From the NCBI RefSeq assembly GCF_013001025.1, contig NZ_CP053021.1:4657001-4721000 (forward strand): a DNA stretch of 64,000 nucleotides, read 5' to 3'. The notes beneath the pieces are model-generated. The model was not told where the DNA came from, did no database searches, and saw nothing but the letters and a program-made list of their open reading frames with translations. The stretch comes from Sphingobium yanoikuyae (GTDB taxonomy: Bacteria; Pseudomonadota; Alphaproteobacteria; Sphingomonadales; Sphingomonadaceae). Below, one piece after another: positions 25,880 through 34,585 of this stretch; the first letter of the stretch is position 1, and every line of letters starts with the position of its first letter. A program made the position numbers and the translations under genes.

Positions 25880-27724
25880 TTATTGCGGGGCGACCTCGAA
25901 CATATCCTCTACGCCTGGCTCCTGCGGCATGTCGTCGCGTTCGGTCGCCTGACGCGCCCACATGGTGGCGTAGAGACCGTCGGCGCGGACCAGATCGGCA
26001 TGGCGGCCGCGCTCGACGATGCGGCCGGCGTCCAGCACGATGATCTCGTCGGCATCGACCACGGTCGACAGGCGATGGGCCACCACCAATGTCGTGCGCT
26101 TGCGGCTGATGTCGCGCAGCACGGTCTGAATCTCGGTCTCGGTGCGGCTGTCGAGCGCACTGGTCGCCTCGTCCAGTACCAGTAGCGGCGGGTCTTTCAG
26201 CAGGGTGCGAGCGATGGCGACGCGCTGCTTCTCGCCGCCCGAGAGCTTGAGGCCGCGCTCGCCGACGCGGGTGTCATAGCCCTGGGGCAGGCTCATGATG
26301 AAATCATGGATCGACGCCGCCTTGGCTGCCGCCTCGATTTCCTCCTGGCGCGCGCCTTCGCGGCCATAGCCGATATTATAGCCGACCGTGTCGTTGAACA
26401 GGACCATGTCCTGCGGCACGATGCCGATCGCGGCGCGCAGCGATGCCTGCGTCACAGCGGCGATATCCTGCCCGTCGATCGACACGGTGCCGCCCTGGAT
26501 ATCGTAGAAGCGGAACAGGATGCGGGCGATGGTCGACTTGCCTGCGCCCGATGGACCGACGATGGCCAGCGTCTTGCCCGCCGGCACCGCGAAACTGACG
26601 CCATGGAGGATTTCGCGCTCGGGATCATAGCCGAAGCGGACAGCGTCGAAACGGACGGCGCCGCCGGCCACCTGCAGCGCCGGGGCGCCGGGCACGTCGG
26701 CCACCTCCGTCTCGGTATCGATCAGCTTGTACATCGCCTCCATGTCGATCAGGCCCTGACGGATGGTGCGATAGACCATGCCGAGCAGGTCGAGCGGGCG
26801 GAACAGCTGCGACAACAGCGTATTCACCAGCACCACGTCGCCGGTGGAGAATTGCCCCCGGCTCCAGCCCCAGACGGTATAGGCCATCGCCCCGCCCATC
26901 ATCAGGTTGGTGATCAGCGACTGGCCGATATTGAGCCAGGCGAGGCTGTTTTCCGACTTTACCGCCGCCTTGGCATAGCGGCGCATGGCGGTGCCGTAGC
27001 GCCGCGCCTCGCGCTCCTCCGCGCCGAAATATTTGACCGTCTCGAAATTGAGCAGGCTGTCGACGGCGTGGGCAACGGCACTTGTGTCCATGTCCACCAT
27101 GTCGCGGCGCAACTGGTTGCGCCATTCGGTGACGAGGCGGGTGAACCAGATATAGAGGGCGACCATGGCCAGCGTCGCGGCGACCAGACCGGGGCCGAAC
27201 TTCACCAGGAAGATGGCGCAGACGGCGAGCAGTTCCAGCACCGTCGGCGCGATGTTGAACAGCAGGAAATAGAGCATCGTGTCGATGCTTTTCGTGCCGC
27301 GCTCGACGATCTTGGTGACGGCGCCGGTGCGCCGGTCGAGATGGAAGCGCAACGACAGGCGGTGGAGATGGACGAAGACATCGTCGGCCAGGCGCCGGCC
27401 CGCTTCCTGTCCGACCTTCTCGAAAATGGCGTTGCGCAGATTGTCGAACAACACGCCGCCAAAGCGCGCGCCGGCATAGGCAACGACCAGCGCCATGGCG
27501 AGGCCGGCGGCCGGTTCCAGCCCCGGCGCCATCCGGTCGATCGCGCCCTTATAGGCGAAGGGCATGGCGAGGGTGACGACCTTGGCCAGCGCGACCAGCG
27601 CCAGCGCCACCGCGACCCGGCGGCGCAGCGCCGGCGCATCGGCCGGCCAGAGATAGGGGATGAAGCGCCGCAGCGTGGCCCAGGCGGGCGGAAGGGGCGT
27701 GGAATCGGGCGTGGCTGGGGGCAT
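25880..27724 (-). CDS. Atm1-type ABC exporter (permease-ATPase fusion)
   Basis: This 614-residue half-transporter has an N-terminal membrane domain (six helices, about residues 35-330) and a C-terminal ATPase: Walker A GPSGAGKSTIARIL, signature LSGGEKQRVAIARTLL, Walker B LLVLDEATSALD and the H-loop VVAHRLSTV. The RRTGAVTKIVERGTKSID segment is characteristic of the Atm1/HMT (mitochondrial ABCB7-like) class, whose alphaproteobacterial members export glutathione-linked metals or persulfides. It stands alone with its own upstream region. Export of glutathione conjugates is the family expectation, not something visible here. Confidence 0.9.
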   Translation of the reverse strand: MPPATPDSTPLPPAWATLRRFIPYLWPADAPALRRRVAVALALVALAKVVTLAMPFAYKGAIDRMAPGLEPAAGLAMALVVAYAGARFGGVLFDNLRNAIFEKVGQEAGRRLADDVFVHLHRLSLRFHLDRRTGAVTKIVERGTKSIDTMLYFLLFNIAPTVLELLAVCAIFLVKFGPGLVAATLAMVALYIWFTRLVTEWRNQLRRDMVDMDTSAVAHAVDSLLNFETVKYFGAEEREARRYGTAMRRYAKAAVKSENSLAWLNIGQSLITNLMMGGAMAYTVWGWSRGQFSTGDVVLVNTLLSQLFRPLDLLGMVYRTIRQGLIDMEAMYKLIDTETEVADVPGAPALQVAGGAVRFDAVRFGYDPEREILHGVSFAVPAGKTLAIVGPSGAGKSTIARILFRFYDIQGGTVSIDGQDIAAVTQASLRAAIGIVPQDMVLFNDTVGYNIGYGREGARQEEIEAAAKAASIHDFIMSLPQGYDTRVGERGLKLSGGEKQRVAIARTLLKDPPLLVLDEATSALDSRTETEIQTVLRDISRKRTTLVVAHRLSTVVDADEIIVLDAGRIVERGRHADLVRADGLYATMWARQATERDDMPQEPGVEDMFEVAPQ

Positions 27725-27995
27725 TTGTCGCTATTTAGGGCATGACGGGCGGCAATCCAGTGGCGCGACCATCCGGCCGGCCACGCAAAAGCGTCCCTTG
27801 TTGGAGATGATCCGCTTAACTTCGCACATTTCCCGCACATTCTGACATTTTCTTGCGCCCCGCCGATCCTATCGAAAAGTCGGGAACCGGGTGGCAAGAA
27901 TAGCAAAGCGGGCTGCTGTAGGACAGCATCTTGCCCCGATGCGGCGGCCATGGCAGGCTTCGCCTCCGTCATCCTTCCCCGACAAGGAGCACGGC

Positions 27996-28331
27996 ATGGA
28001 ACCCTTCAGCGCAGCCCCCTTCAGCATGGCTTTGGCCCCCGAACGATTGTGGCAGGCGATCAATCCCCTGACCTGGACGCAGAGCGGCGGTCAGGTCGGT
28101 CTCATCAATATCGCGCTCGGCTAGACGGCACGTCCCGACATAGAGCGCACGGTGCTGAACGAGGTCGGCAGCTATGGCCGGCAGATCGGCCGGATCGGCG
28201 ACGCGCTCGAAGTGCTGATCCGCCATTTCGAGACCAGGGATCTGCCACAGGCGGAGCGCGATGCGCTGACGATCCTGATGGGCCAGCTGGCCGAGGTCCG
28301 CAAGGTCAAGGCGCGCGAACGGGAGGGGTGA
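27996..28331 (+). pseudogene. small conserved gene interrupted by an in-frame amber codon
   Basis: A 111-codon reading frame runs from ATG 27996 to TGA 28329-28331 with one in-frame TAG at 28122-28124. The part before the stop reads MEPFSAAPFSMALAPERL and ends GGQVGLINIALG. The part after continues in the same frame with protein-like composition: TARPDIERTVLNEVGSYGR, DALEVLIRHFE, TILMGQLAEVRKVKARE. Restoring the TAG to CAG would give LGQTARPDIE, a natural join, so a single C-to-T change is the simplest explanation. An AAGGAG ribosome site precedes the ATG. I believe similar ~110-residue proteins of unknown function occur in sphingomonads. Mutation, sequencing error and amber readthrough cannot be separated here. 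Confidence 0.65.
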
Positions 28332-28351
28332 AGGGTGGGGACAAGGCATAG

Positions 28352-28470
28352 CCCCTCCCTTCCAGGGAGGGGTTGGGGTGGGTTGCGAGCGTAGCGAGCT
28401 TCTGCCCTATCGACCGTAGACCGCCGCTGCGCGGCGCACCCACCCCCGGCCCCTCCCTGGAAGGGAGGGG
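28352..28470. repeat. 119-bp inverted-repeat element (REP/MITE-like)
   Basis: CCCCTCCCTTCCAGGG at 28352-28367 is a perfect inverted copy of CCCTGGAAGGGAGGGG at 28455-28470. The arms continue with GGGGTGGGT (28375-28383) against ACCCACCCC (28438-28446). The interior contains GCGAGCGTAGCGAGC and GCCGCTGCGCGGC hairpins. No coding potential. This layout is that of a small non-autonomous or REP-type intergenic repeat. Confidence 0.7.
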
Positions 28471-28517
28471 AGTAGGGAACGTCCGCATCTGGTCGAAGCC
28501 TGCCAATCCCCACAGGC

Positions 28518-28601
28518 GTCATCCTGACGAAAGTCAGGATCCATTCTGCACTGCGCCAGATAGGGATTGCTGAATGGATTCCGGATCAAGTCCGGGATGA
28601 C
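28518..28601. repeat. 84-bp imperfect inverted repeat
   Basis: GTCATCCTGAC...GGATCCATTC at 28518-28546 is mirrored by GAATGGATTCCGGAT...GGATGAC at 28572-28601, giving a long imperfect hairpin around a central CTGCGCCAGATAGGGATTG loop. It lies 47 bases after the previous element and is a different sequence family. I see no genes within it. Confidence 0.65.
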
Positions 28602-29002
28602 GACGAGGGAGAGGGCAGTATTGGGTCGTCAGCCATCAATGACGGGAGATAGTCGCTTCCGCTCATCCCCAGCAATGTCACGCCGGACGCGATCCGATCG
28701 CGCGCGTGGCCGTTATCGTCCGCCGCTTTCCTATTCGCCCTGTCTCTGGTCTACCCTTGGCGATGCGACAGCGCGTTCCTTCGTCACCCCGTCTTCTCCA
28801 TCCGGCGCCTGCCCGGCGTGCAACCGGTGCGTGGGTGTGGCGTCGGCGGCGCGCGGCGGGGGCGATCCGGGCGCGGTGCGCGGACCCGCCCCCTGTTGGA
28901 GGTGACGCGTCATGGATGCGCGACCGGCGCGTCGCAGAGGCAAAACCGGCGCAAAAGGCCCTAAAAGCCCGTTTACACTGTGAACTTCGGGAGAGGCGTC
29001 TT
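28602..29002. other. non-coding gap with one palindrome
   Basis: I find no credible gene in these 401 bases. The frames are Arg/Pro-rich and lack family resemblance. The only structured item is GTTTACACTGTGAAC at 28971-28985, an imperfect palindrome (GTTYACA-S-TGTRAAC) of the type bound by TetR-family repressors. It lies 18 bases beyond the stop of the pseudouridine synthase gene and upstream of nothing on the plus strand, so no target gene can be named. Confidence 0.4.
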
Positions 29003-29569
29003 CTATCGGCCCTGGCGCAGGATCGCCGGCGCCTCCCGCCAGCTGCCCGGCGCGATGTCGTCGATCGTCCAGTCGCCGATGCGCCAGCGGACCAGGCGCA
29101 GGGTCGGCAGGCCGACCGCCGCGGTCATGCGGCGGACCTGGCGATTGCGGCCTTCGCGGATGGTGAGGCGCAGCCAGCAATCGGGCACGCTCTTGCGAAA
29201 CCGCACCGGCGGGTCGCGCGGCCACAGCGCGGGATCGTCGATCCGTTCGACCTCCGCCGGCAGGGTCATGCCGTCCTTGAGCTGCACGCCGCGCCGCAGC
29301 GCCGCCAGCGGCGCATCGTCGGGGTCGCCCTCCACCTGGACCAGATAGGTTTTGGGCATCTTGAAGCGCGGGTCGGCGATGCGCGCCTGCAACCGGCCAT
29401 CATCGGTCAGCAGCAACAGCCCCTCGCTGTCGAGGTCGAGCCGACCGGCGGGATAGACGCCGGGCACGTCGACATAGTCGGCCAGGGTCGGGCGCGGCGG
29501 GCCGGTGCGCTCGTCGCTGAACTGGCAGAGCACGCCATAGGGCTTGTTGAGGAGGATCATTCGTCCCAT
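29003..29569 (-). CDS. rRNA pseudouridine synthase (RluE/RsuA family)
   Basis: This 188-residue pseudouridine synthase lacks an S4 domain. The N-terminal [13 protein letters not shown], catalytic [19 protein letters not shown] with the essential Asp of GRLD (about residue 45), and [25 protein letters not shown] are all family motifs. Length and the missing S4 domain fit RluE, which modifies 23S rRNA. Its start overlaps the end of the upstream oxygenase gene by 13 bases, so two ribosome-modifying genes form an operon. Confidence 0.88.
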   Translation of the reverse strand: MGRMILLNKPYGVLCQFSDERTGPPRPTLADYVDVPGVYPAGRLDLDSEGLLLLTDDGRLQARIADPRFKMPKTYLVQVEGDPDDAPLAALRRGVQLKDGMTLPAEVERIDDPALWPRDPPVRFRKSVPDCWLRLTIREGRNRQVRRMTAAVGLPTLRLVRWRIGDWTIDDIAPGSWREAPAILRQGR

Positions 29570-30732
29570 GCGTCGTCCTCCTCCTCTTCTTCGTCCTCGA
29601 ACGCGATGCTGCCCTGATTGTGGAGCAGCACCAGCAGCGCGATTGCGGCGGCGTCGCCCGCCAGCGCCGGATCAAGCTCCAGCGCGTTGTCCGCGCACAA
29701 TTGCTGCGCCAGTGCCGCGCTGGCACCGGTGCAGTCATGCGACGCGCCATCGACGAACAGCAGGATGGCCTCTTCCGCCCGGACGAAGGCGAAGCGGCTG
29801 GCCGGATTGCGGCGCAGGGGTGCGCCTTCCGCCACCAGCGCCTGCATCGTGGCCGGGTCGATCGCCTCCTCGGGCGACCAGTCAATCTCGGGATATTTGC
29901 GGGTGCTGCTATATTCGCCGAACCAGCGGGCAAAGCCGGCCGGATCGCCCAGTTGCTCCAGCACCATCGCCTGCAACCGGGCCAGCGCGGCCGGCGCGAT
30001 CTCGCCGGGATTGGCCTGGCGTGCCAAGGCGGGGTCGGCATAGCGGTCATCCTCGCCCAGCCCTTCGAGCAGCCGGTCGGTCCAGCCCTCGATCAGTTCG
30101 CTGCGCGCCGGCGCACGGAAGCCGACCGAATAGGTCATGCAATCATCGCCCACCGCGACGCCATCATGGGCGATGCCGGGCGGGACATAGAGGATGTCGC
30201 CGGGTTCCAGTACCCATTCGTCGGTCGCGTCGAATTCGGCCAGCAGGCGCAGATCGGCATGGGCGCGCAGCGGGCTGCTATCGTCGCACGCCTGGCCGAT
30301 GCGCCAGCGGCGGCGGCCCGCGCCCTGGATCAGGAAGACGTCATATTGGTCGAAATGCGGGCCGACGCCGCCGCCGTCGCTGGCATAGCTGACCATGACA
30401 TCGTCGATCCGCCAGTCGGGGATGAAGCGGAACGGGGCGATCAGCGCCGCGACATCGGGCGCCTGATGATCGACCGCCTGCACCAGCAGGGTCCAGGGGC
30501 TGGCGCCGAGCGCGGCGAAGCGATCCTCCGCCAGCGGCCCCTGTTCCATTTTCCAGTCGCCGTCCGCCTGCACCACCAGCCGCGACTCGACGCCCTCCTC
30601 GCAGGCGAGGCCCGCCAGTTCATCGGGCGCCAGTGGATTGGTCCATTGCGCCCAGGGATTGCGGATCAGCAGCGGCTTTTGCTGCCAATAGTCGCGCAGG
30701 AACAGGTCGATATCGAAATCATGCAGATGCAT
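29557..30732 (-). CDS. ribosomal oxygenase, JmjC/cupin-4 family (RoxA/YcfD-like)
   Basis: This 391-residue 2-oxoglutarate/Fe(II) oxygenase is of the family that hydroxylates an arginine of ribosomal protein uL16. The start [25 protein letters not shown] is characteristic. The metal site is [11 protein letters not shown] (His-x-Asp, about residues 125-135) with the distal His in PPGIAHDGV (about 188-196). It ends in a very acidic run of Glu and Asp. The frame stays open upstream of 30732, but homology begins there. It precedes the RluE-like gene. Confidence 0.87.
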   Translation of the reverse strand: MHLHDFDIDLFLRDYWQQKPLLIRNPWAQWTNPLAPDELAGLACEEGVESRLVVQADGDWKMEQGPLAEDRFAALGASPWTLLVQAVDHQAPDVAALIAPFRFIPDWRIDDVMVSYASDGGGVGPHFDQYDVFLIQGAGRRRWRIGQACDDSSPLRAHADLRLLAEFDATDEWVLEPGDILYVPPGIAHDGVAVGDDCMTYSVGFRAPARSELIEGWTDRLLEGLGEDDRYADPALARQANPGEIAPAALARLQAMVLEQLGDPAGFARWFGEYSSTRKYPEIDWSPEEAIDPATMQALVAEGAPLRRNPASRFAFVRAEEAILLFVDGASHDCTGASAALAQQLCADNALELDPALAGDAAAIALLVLLHNQGSIAFEDEEEEEDDAWDE

Positions 30733-30849
30733 CGGGGTCTCGCCGGGAAGGGGCGGCGCGCGGGGCGCGCCTGCCATCGGCGCGAACCCTTGCCCCTGTG
30801 CCCTGCCAATGTCAAAGCGGATGGGACCGGATCGGCAGGAGGGGCGGGC

Positions 30850-31389
30850 ATGGCCAGGCTGTTGGGGGCGATAATGGCGGGCGGACGCGCGACCCGCTTC
30901 GGCAGCGACAAGGCAGCGGCGCTGCTCGACGGGCGGCGGCTGATCGACCATGCGATCGATGCGCTGTCCCCCCATGTCGCCGCGATCGCAATCTGTGGCC
31001 GGGCCGAGGAAGGACATCTGAGCCTGCCCGACCGGCCGGGGCCGGACATGGGGCCGCTGGGCGGCCTCAACGCCGCGCTACATCATGCCCAGGCCCATGG
31101 CTTTGACGGCGTGCTGACCAGCGGCTGCGACATGCCCTTTTATCCCGCCGACCTGCCCGCGCTGCTGATCGGCGAGCAGGCGGCGATCCTCGATGGGCAG
31201 CAACTGCTCGGCTGGTGGCCGGCCGCGCTGGCGCCCGAACTGGACGCGCATCTGGCGGAGGATAACAACCGGTCGATCCGGGGCTGGCTGGCGCGGATCG
31301 ATGCGCGCACCGTGACGCTGCCGGGGCTGGTGCTGCCCAATATCAACCGGCCCGATGATCTGGCCGCGATCGGGCGCGATCGGGGGTAG
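30850..31389 (+). CDS. mobA: molybdenum cofactor guanylyltransferase
   Basis: This 179-residue nucleotidyltransferase transfers GMP to molybdopterin to form the bis-MGD-type cofactor. The N-terminal signature is GAIMAGGRATRFGSDKAA (about residues 6-23). The metal-binding region is GVLTSGCDMPFYPADLP, and the C-terminal VLPNINRPDDL is typical of MobA. It is divergent from the ribosomal oxygenase. Molybdoenzyme structural genes are not in the window. The gene appears independent of its right-hand neighbour (125-base gap). Confidence 0.88.
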   Translation: MARLLGAIMAGGRATRFGSDKAAALLDGRRLIDHAIDALSPHVAAIAICGRAEEGHLSLPDRPGPDMGPLGGLNAALHHAQAHGFDGVLTSGCDMPFYPADLPALLIGEQAAILDGQQLLGWWPAALAPELDAHLAEDNNRSIRGWLARIDARTVTLPGLVLPNINRPDDLAAIGRDRG

Positions 31390-31514
31390 CGCTCCCATTT
31401 TTTGCGGCGAGATGCGAAAAACACTTGTCCCCCTGCGCCATCCTGCCATTGTCCGGCGCGTCGGATGCGGGGAACGGGGATTCCCATGCACCGGACAGGG
31501 GCAAGGAGGGGTGC

Positions 31515-32816
31515 ATGGATCTGGTCCATGTCGGCGCGGCGTTGGCGGTGCAGATGGTCGTCATTCTTGGCGCCTGTCGCCTGTCCGGCTGGCTGGTCGG
31601 CCGGTTCCTGCGCCAGCCACGGGTGATCGGCGACATGATCGCGGGCATCCTGCTTGGTCCCTCGCTGTTTGGCTGGCTGGCGCCGCAGGCCCAGGCGCTG
31701 CTCTTCCCGATCGAGACCCGGCCACTGCTGCAATTTGTCGCGCAGGCCGGCATCGGCCTCTACATGTTCCTCGTCGGCCTCGGCTTTCGCCGCGCGCATT
31801 TCCATCTTCAGGCGGGCAGCGCCGTTGCGGTTTCGCTGTGCGGCATCATCGCGCCCTTCCTGGGCGCGGTGGCGCTGACGCCCTGGCTGTCGGCCATGGG
31901 GCTGTTCGGGCCGACGGTCACGCCGTTCGAGGCGACCCTGTTCATCGGCGTCGCCATTTCCATCACCGCCTTTCCCGTGCTGGCGCGGATCATCCGCGAA
32001 CGGGGGCTGGGCGGCACGCCGCTCGCCGCGCTGGCGCTGTCGGCCGGGGCGATCGACGATGCGATCGCCTGGTCGATTCTGGCGATCCTGCTCGCCTGCA
32101 TCGGCGCGGACGGGATGATCGCGGTGCGGGCGCTGGGCGGCGGCGGGCTGTTCGCGATCATCATGCTGTTCCTGGGCAGCCGGCTGCTGGCGCCGCTGGC
32201 TCGCTGGGCAGAGCGGGAGGGGCGGGTTACGCCGGCCATGCTGCTGGTCGTGCTGCTGCTGTTCGGCGGGTGCGCCTGGGCGATGGACATGGCCGGGCTT
32301 CATGCGGTGTTCGGCGGCTTCCTGCTGGGGGTGGCGATGCCGCGCGGCATCCTGTCGCAGGGGCTGGCCCGCAGGCTGGAGCCGACGACCATCGGCCTCC
32401 TCGTGCCGATCTTCTTCACCGTCTCCGGCCTCAATACGCAGGTGACGATGGTCGATAGCCTGTCGCTGGCGCTGGTTGCGCTGGCGATCCTGGCGGCATC
32501 GATCCTGGCCAAGGGGGGCGCCTGCTGGGCGGCGGCGCGGCTGACCGGGCAGGACAATGTCACCGCGCTCGCCGTCGGCGCGCTGATGAACGCGCGCGGG
32601 CTGATGGAATTGCTGGTCATCAATATCGGCCTGCAGCGCGGCATCATCGGGCCGGAACTGTTCGCGATGCTGGCGCTGATGACGATCGTGACGACGATGA
32701 TGACGGTTCCGGCGATCGACCGGCTGGCACGCCGGAAGGGGCTGGACGGCCCGATTGCCGACGGGCCGGACGATGACCCCGGCGCGCGCACCGTCGCCAC
32801 GCCCGGTGCTGCCTGA
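31515..32816 (+). CDS. cation:proton antiporter (CPA2/KefB-like membrane domain)
   Basis: This 433-residue integral membrane protein has about 12 helices. Family motifs are QPRVIGDMIAGILLGPSLFG (about residues 34-53), AISITAFPVLARIIRERGL, and LSAGAIDDAIAWSILAI containing the paired acidic residues of the ion site. There is no C-terminal RCK/TrkA-N domain, so it is a short Na+ or K+/H+ antiporter. A GGAGGGGTGC ribosome site lies before ATG 31515. It is 38 bases from the halogenase gene, but a functional link is doubtful. Confidence 0.85.
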   Translation: MDLVHVGAALAVQMVVILGACRLSGWLVGRFLRQPRVIGDMIAGILLGPSLFGWLAPQAQALLFPIETRPLLQFVAQAGIGLYMFLVGLGFRRAHFHLQAGSAVAVSLCGIIAPFLGAVALTPWLSAMGLFGPTVTPFEATLFIGVAISITAFPVLARIIRERGLGGTPLAALALSAGAIDDAIAWSILAILLACIGADGMIAVRALGGGGLFAIIMLFLGSRLLAPLARWAEREGRVTPAMLLVVLLLFGGCAWAMDMAGLHAVFGGFLLGVAMPRGILSQGLARRLEPTTIGLLVPIFFTVSGLNTQVTMVDSLSLALVALAILAASILAKGGACWAAARLTGQDNVTALAVGALMNARGLMELLVINIGLQRGIIGPELFAMLALMTIVTTMMTVPAIDRLARRKGLDGPIADGPDDDPGARTVATPGAA

Positions 32817-32854
32817 CCGATGCAGCGCCCCATCCTCTTTTCCCTTCCGCTGGA

Positions 32855-34375
32855 ATGACCGACATGCATGCAGATTTTCCGACGTCCGACCGGGTGGTGA
32901 AGCGGGTGGTGGTCGCCGGCGGCGGCACGGCCGGCTGGGTGACGGCGACCGCGCTGGTGCGTCATCTGGGGCCGCTGATCGACATCACGCTGATTGAATC
33001 CGACGCGATCGGCACCATCGGCGTGGGCGAATCCACCGTGCCGACCTTCCGTGGTTTCCACCAGTTGATGAAGATCCGCGAAGACCGCTTCATGGCCGAG
33101 GCACAGGCGACGGTGAAGCTGGGCATCGAGTTCAAGAATTGGGGGCGGGTCGGCGACCGCTATATCCACCCGTTTGGCACGATCGGGCTGCAATGGAGCT
33201 GGATGGCCGATTTCCACCATTTCTGGCTGCATGCCAGGGCGCAGGGTTTTGGCGGCGAGCTGGGCGAATATTGCCTGGAATGGGCGGCGGGCGAGGCCAA
33301 TCGCATGTCGCTCAGCAGCTCGGTCGCGCCCAGCTATGCCTATCATATCGACGCCGCGCGCTATGCCCGCTTCCTGCGCAGCCTGGCCGAGCCGGCGGGG
33401 GTGAAGCGGGTCGAAGGCAAGATCCGCAATGTCGAACTGACGCCCGAGAGCGGGCATATCGCGGCGCTGGTGCTGGAATCGGGCACGCGGATCGAGGGTG
33501 ACCTGTTCATCGACTGCACCGGCTTTCGATCGCTGTTGCTGGGCGAGGCGGTGGGTGTCGGCTTCGAGGATTGGGGCCAGTGGATCCGCACCGACCGTGC
33601 GGTCGCTGTCCAGTCCACCTCCGACGGTCCGGCCCAGCCCTATACTTCGGCAATCGCGCATGAGGCGGGCTGGCGCTGGCGCATCCCGCTGCAGCATCGC
33701 GACGGCAACGGCTTCGTCTTTGCCAGCGATTTCATGTCCGACGACGAGGCGCATGCCCGGCTGCTGGCGGAGATTGAGGGGGAACCGATCGTCGACCCGT
33801 GGCTGGTGCGGTTCAAGACCGGCACCCGGACCAGGGCCTGGCACAAGAACTGCGTTGGCCTGGGACTGGCCGGCGGCTTCATCGAGCCGCTCGAATCGAC
33901 CAGCATCCACCTGATGATGGCGGCGGTGACGCGATTGATCGAGGATTTTCCCTTCCACGGGTTCGACGACGCGCTGCTCGACCATTTCAACCGCAAGTCA
34001 CGGCTGGAGTTCGAGAATATCCGCGATTTCATCATCCTTCACTATCATGTGACCCAGCGCGACGATTCCCCTTTCTGGGATCATTGCCGGACGATGGAGA
34101 TACCCGACAGCCTGAAGGAAAGGCTGGCGCTGTGGCAGGAAAATGGCCGCGCCTATCAACTGGGGCATGAGCTGTTCCGCGTCGACAGCTGGTCATCGGT
34201 GCTGCTGGGTCAGGGCATGCACCCGCGCGGCTATCATCATGTCGCGGCGATGATGCCCGAACCGCAGCTGCGCGAGGAACTGGCGCGGATGCGCAAGGAC
34301 ATTGCCGGGGTCGTGGCGGAGATGCCCAGTCATCGCGAATTCCTGCGCCGCTATTGTCCCGCAGAATTGGTCTAG
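32855..34375 (+). CDS. flavin-dependent tryptophan-halogenase-family protein
   Basis: This 506-residue protein has full hallmarks of FADH2-dependent halogenases: dinucleotide motif VVVAGGGTAGWVTA (about residues 18-31), the halogenase motif WRWRIP, the Lys that forms the chloramine (Lys88 in TVKLGIEFKNW), and the Glu-Ser pair in FIEPLESTSIHL matching the PrnA/RebH active-site Glu. The upstream ATG at 32855 gives MTDMHADF; ATG 32864 is an alternative. Unlike biosynthetic tryptophan halogenases, it sits immediately before a TonB receptor, SapC and a cupin-8 gene, a known but unexplained arrangement in Caulobacter, Xanthomonas and sphingomonad relatives. Free tryptophan may not be its substrate. 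No partner flavin reductase is adjacent. Confidence 0.9.
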   Translation: MTDMHADFPTSDRVVKRVVVAGGGTAGWVTATALVRHLGPLIDITLIESDAIGTIGVGESTVPTFRGFHQLMKIREDRFMAEAQATVKLGIEFKNWGRVGDRYIHPFGTIGLQWSWMADFHHFWLHARAQGFGGELGEYCLEWAAGEANRMSLSSSVAPSYAYHIDAARYARFLRSLAEPAGVKRVEGKIRNVELTPESGHIAALVLESGTRIEGDLFIDCTGFRSLLLGEAVGVGFEDWGQWIRTDRAVAVQSTSDGPAQPYTSAIAHEAGWRWRIPLQHRDGNGFVFASDFMSDDEAHARLLAEIEGEPIVDPWLVRFKTGTRTRAWHKNCVGLGLAGGFIEPLESTSIHLMMAAVTRLIEDFPFHGFDDALLDHFNRKSRLEFENIRDFIILHYHVTQRDDSPFWDHCRTMEIPDSLKERLALWQENGRAYQLGHELFRVDSWSSVLLGQGMHPRGYHHVAAMMPEPQLREELARMRKDIAGVVAEMPSHREFLRRYCPAELV

Positions 34376-34502
34376 TCAAAAAATGCGCATCGGTAGAATA
34401 TTTTTTGCAATGCACAATAAAACATAAAAAACCATTATTTTCAGTAAAATATAAATCTGTAAATCAAACCCTTAGGGACTTTAACCGATCATAGCATCAT
34501 AA

Positions 34503-34530
34503 TTGACAACGCTGGCCATTAGGCTAGCAT
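34503..34530 (+). promoter_or_regulatory. sigma-70-like promoter of the TonB receptor gene
   Basis: The 210-base gap after the halogenase gene is strikingly AT-rich for this genome (long A and T runs at 34400-34460). Near its end TTGACA (34503-34508), 16 bases, then TAGCAT (34525-34530) form a plausible -35/-10 pair about 55 bases before the ATG. The -35 overlaps TTGACAACGCTGGCCA, which shares the AACGCT core of the operator at 39590. Promoter calls in alphaproteobacteria are uncertain. Confidence 0.5.
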
Positions 34531-34585
34531 GAACGTCCAATAAGGCTCGATGTGGGCGAGCTGTTAAAAAAGGGAGGATTCTGAA

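Noticed and set aside
26306..27745. 479-codon plus-strand frame over the ABC exporter
   Set aside because: The minus-strand frame carries all ABC motifs; the plus frame is Asp/His/Arg-rich without domains.
28352..28601. CRISPR array or insertion sequence
   Set aside because: There are no regularly spaced direct repeats and no transposase frame; the repeats are inverted and of two different families.
28567..28905. 112-codon plus-strand frame in the repeat-rich gap
   Set aside because: Starts inside an inverted repeat, is Arg/Ser/Pro/Cys-rich and has no ribosome site.
32855..34375. Part of a tryptophan-derived antibiotic biosynthesis cluster
   Set aside because: No NRPS, PKS, tryptophan-modifying or flavin reductase genes are adjacent; the context is a TonB-receptor uptake locus.
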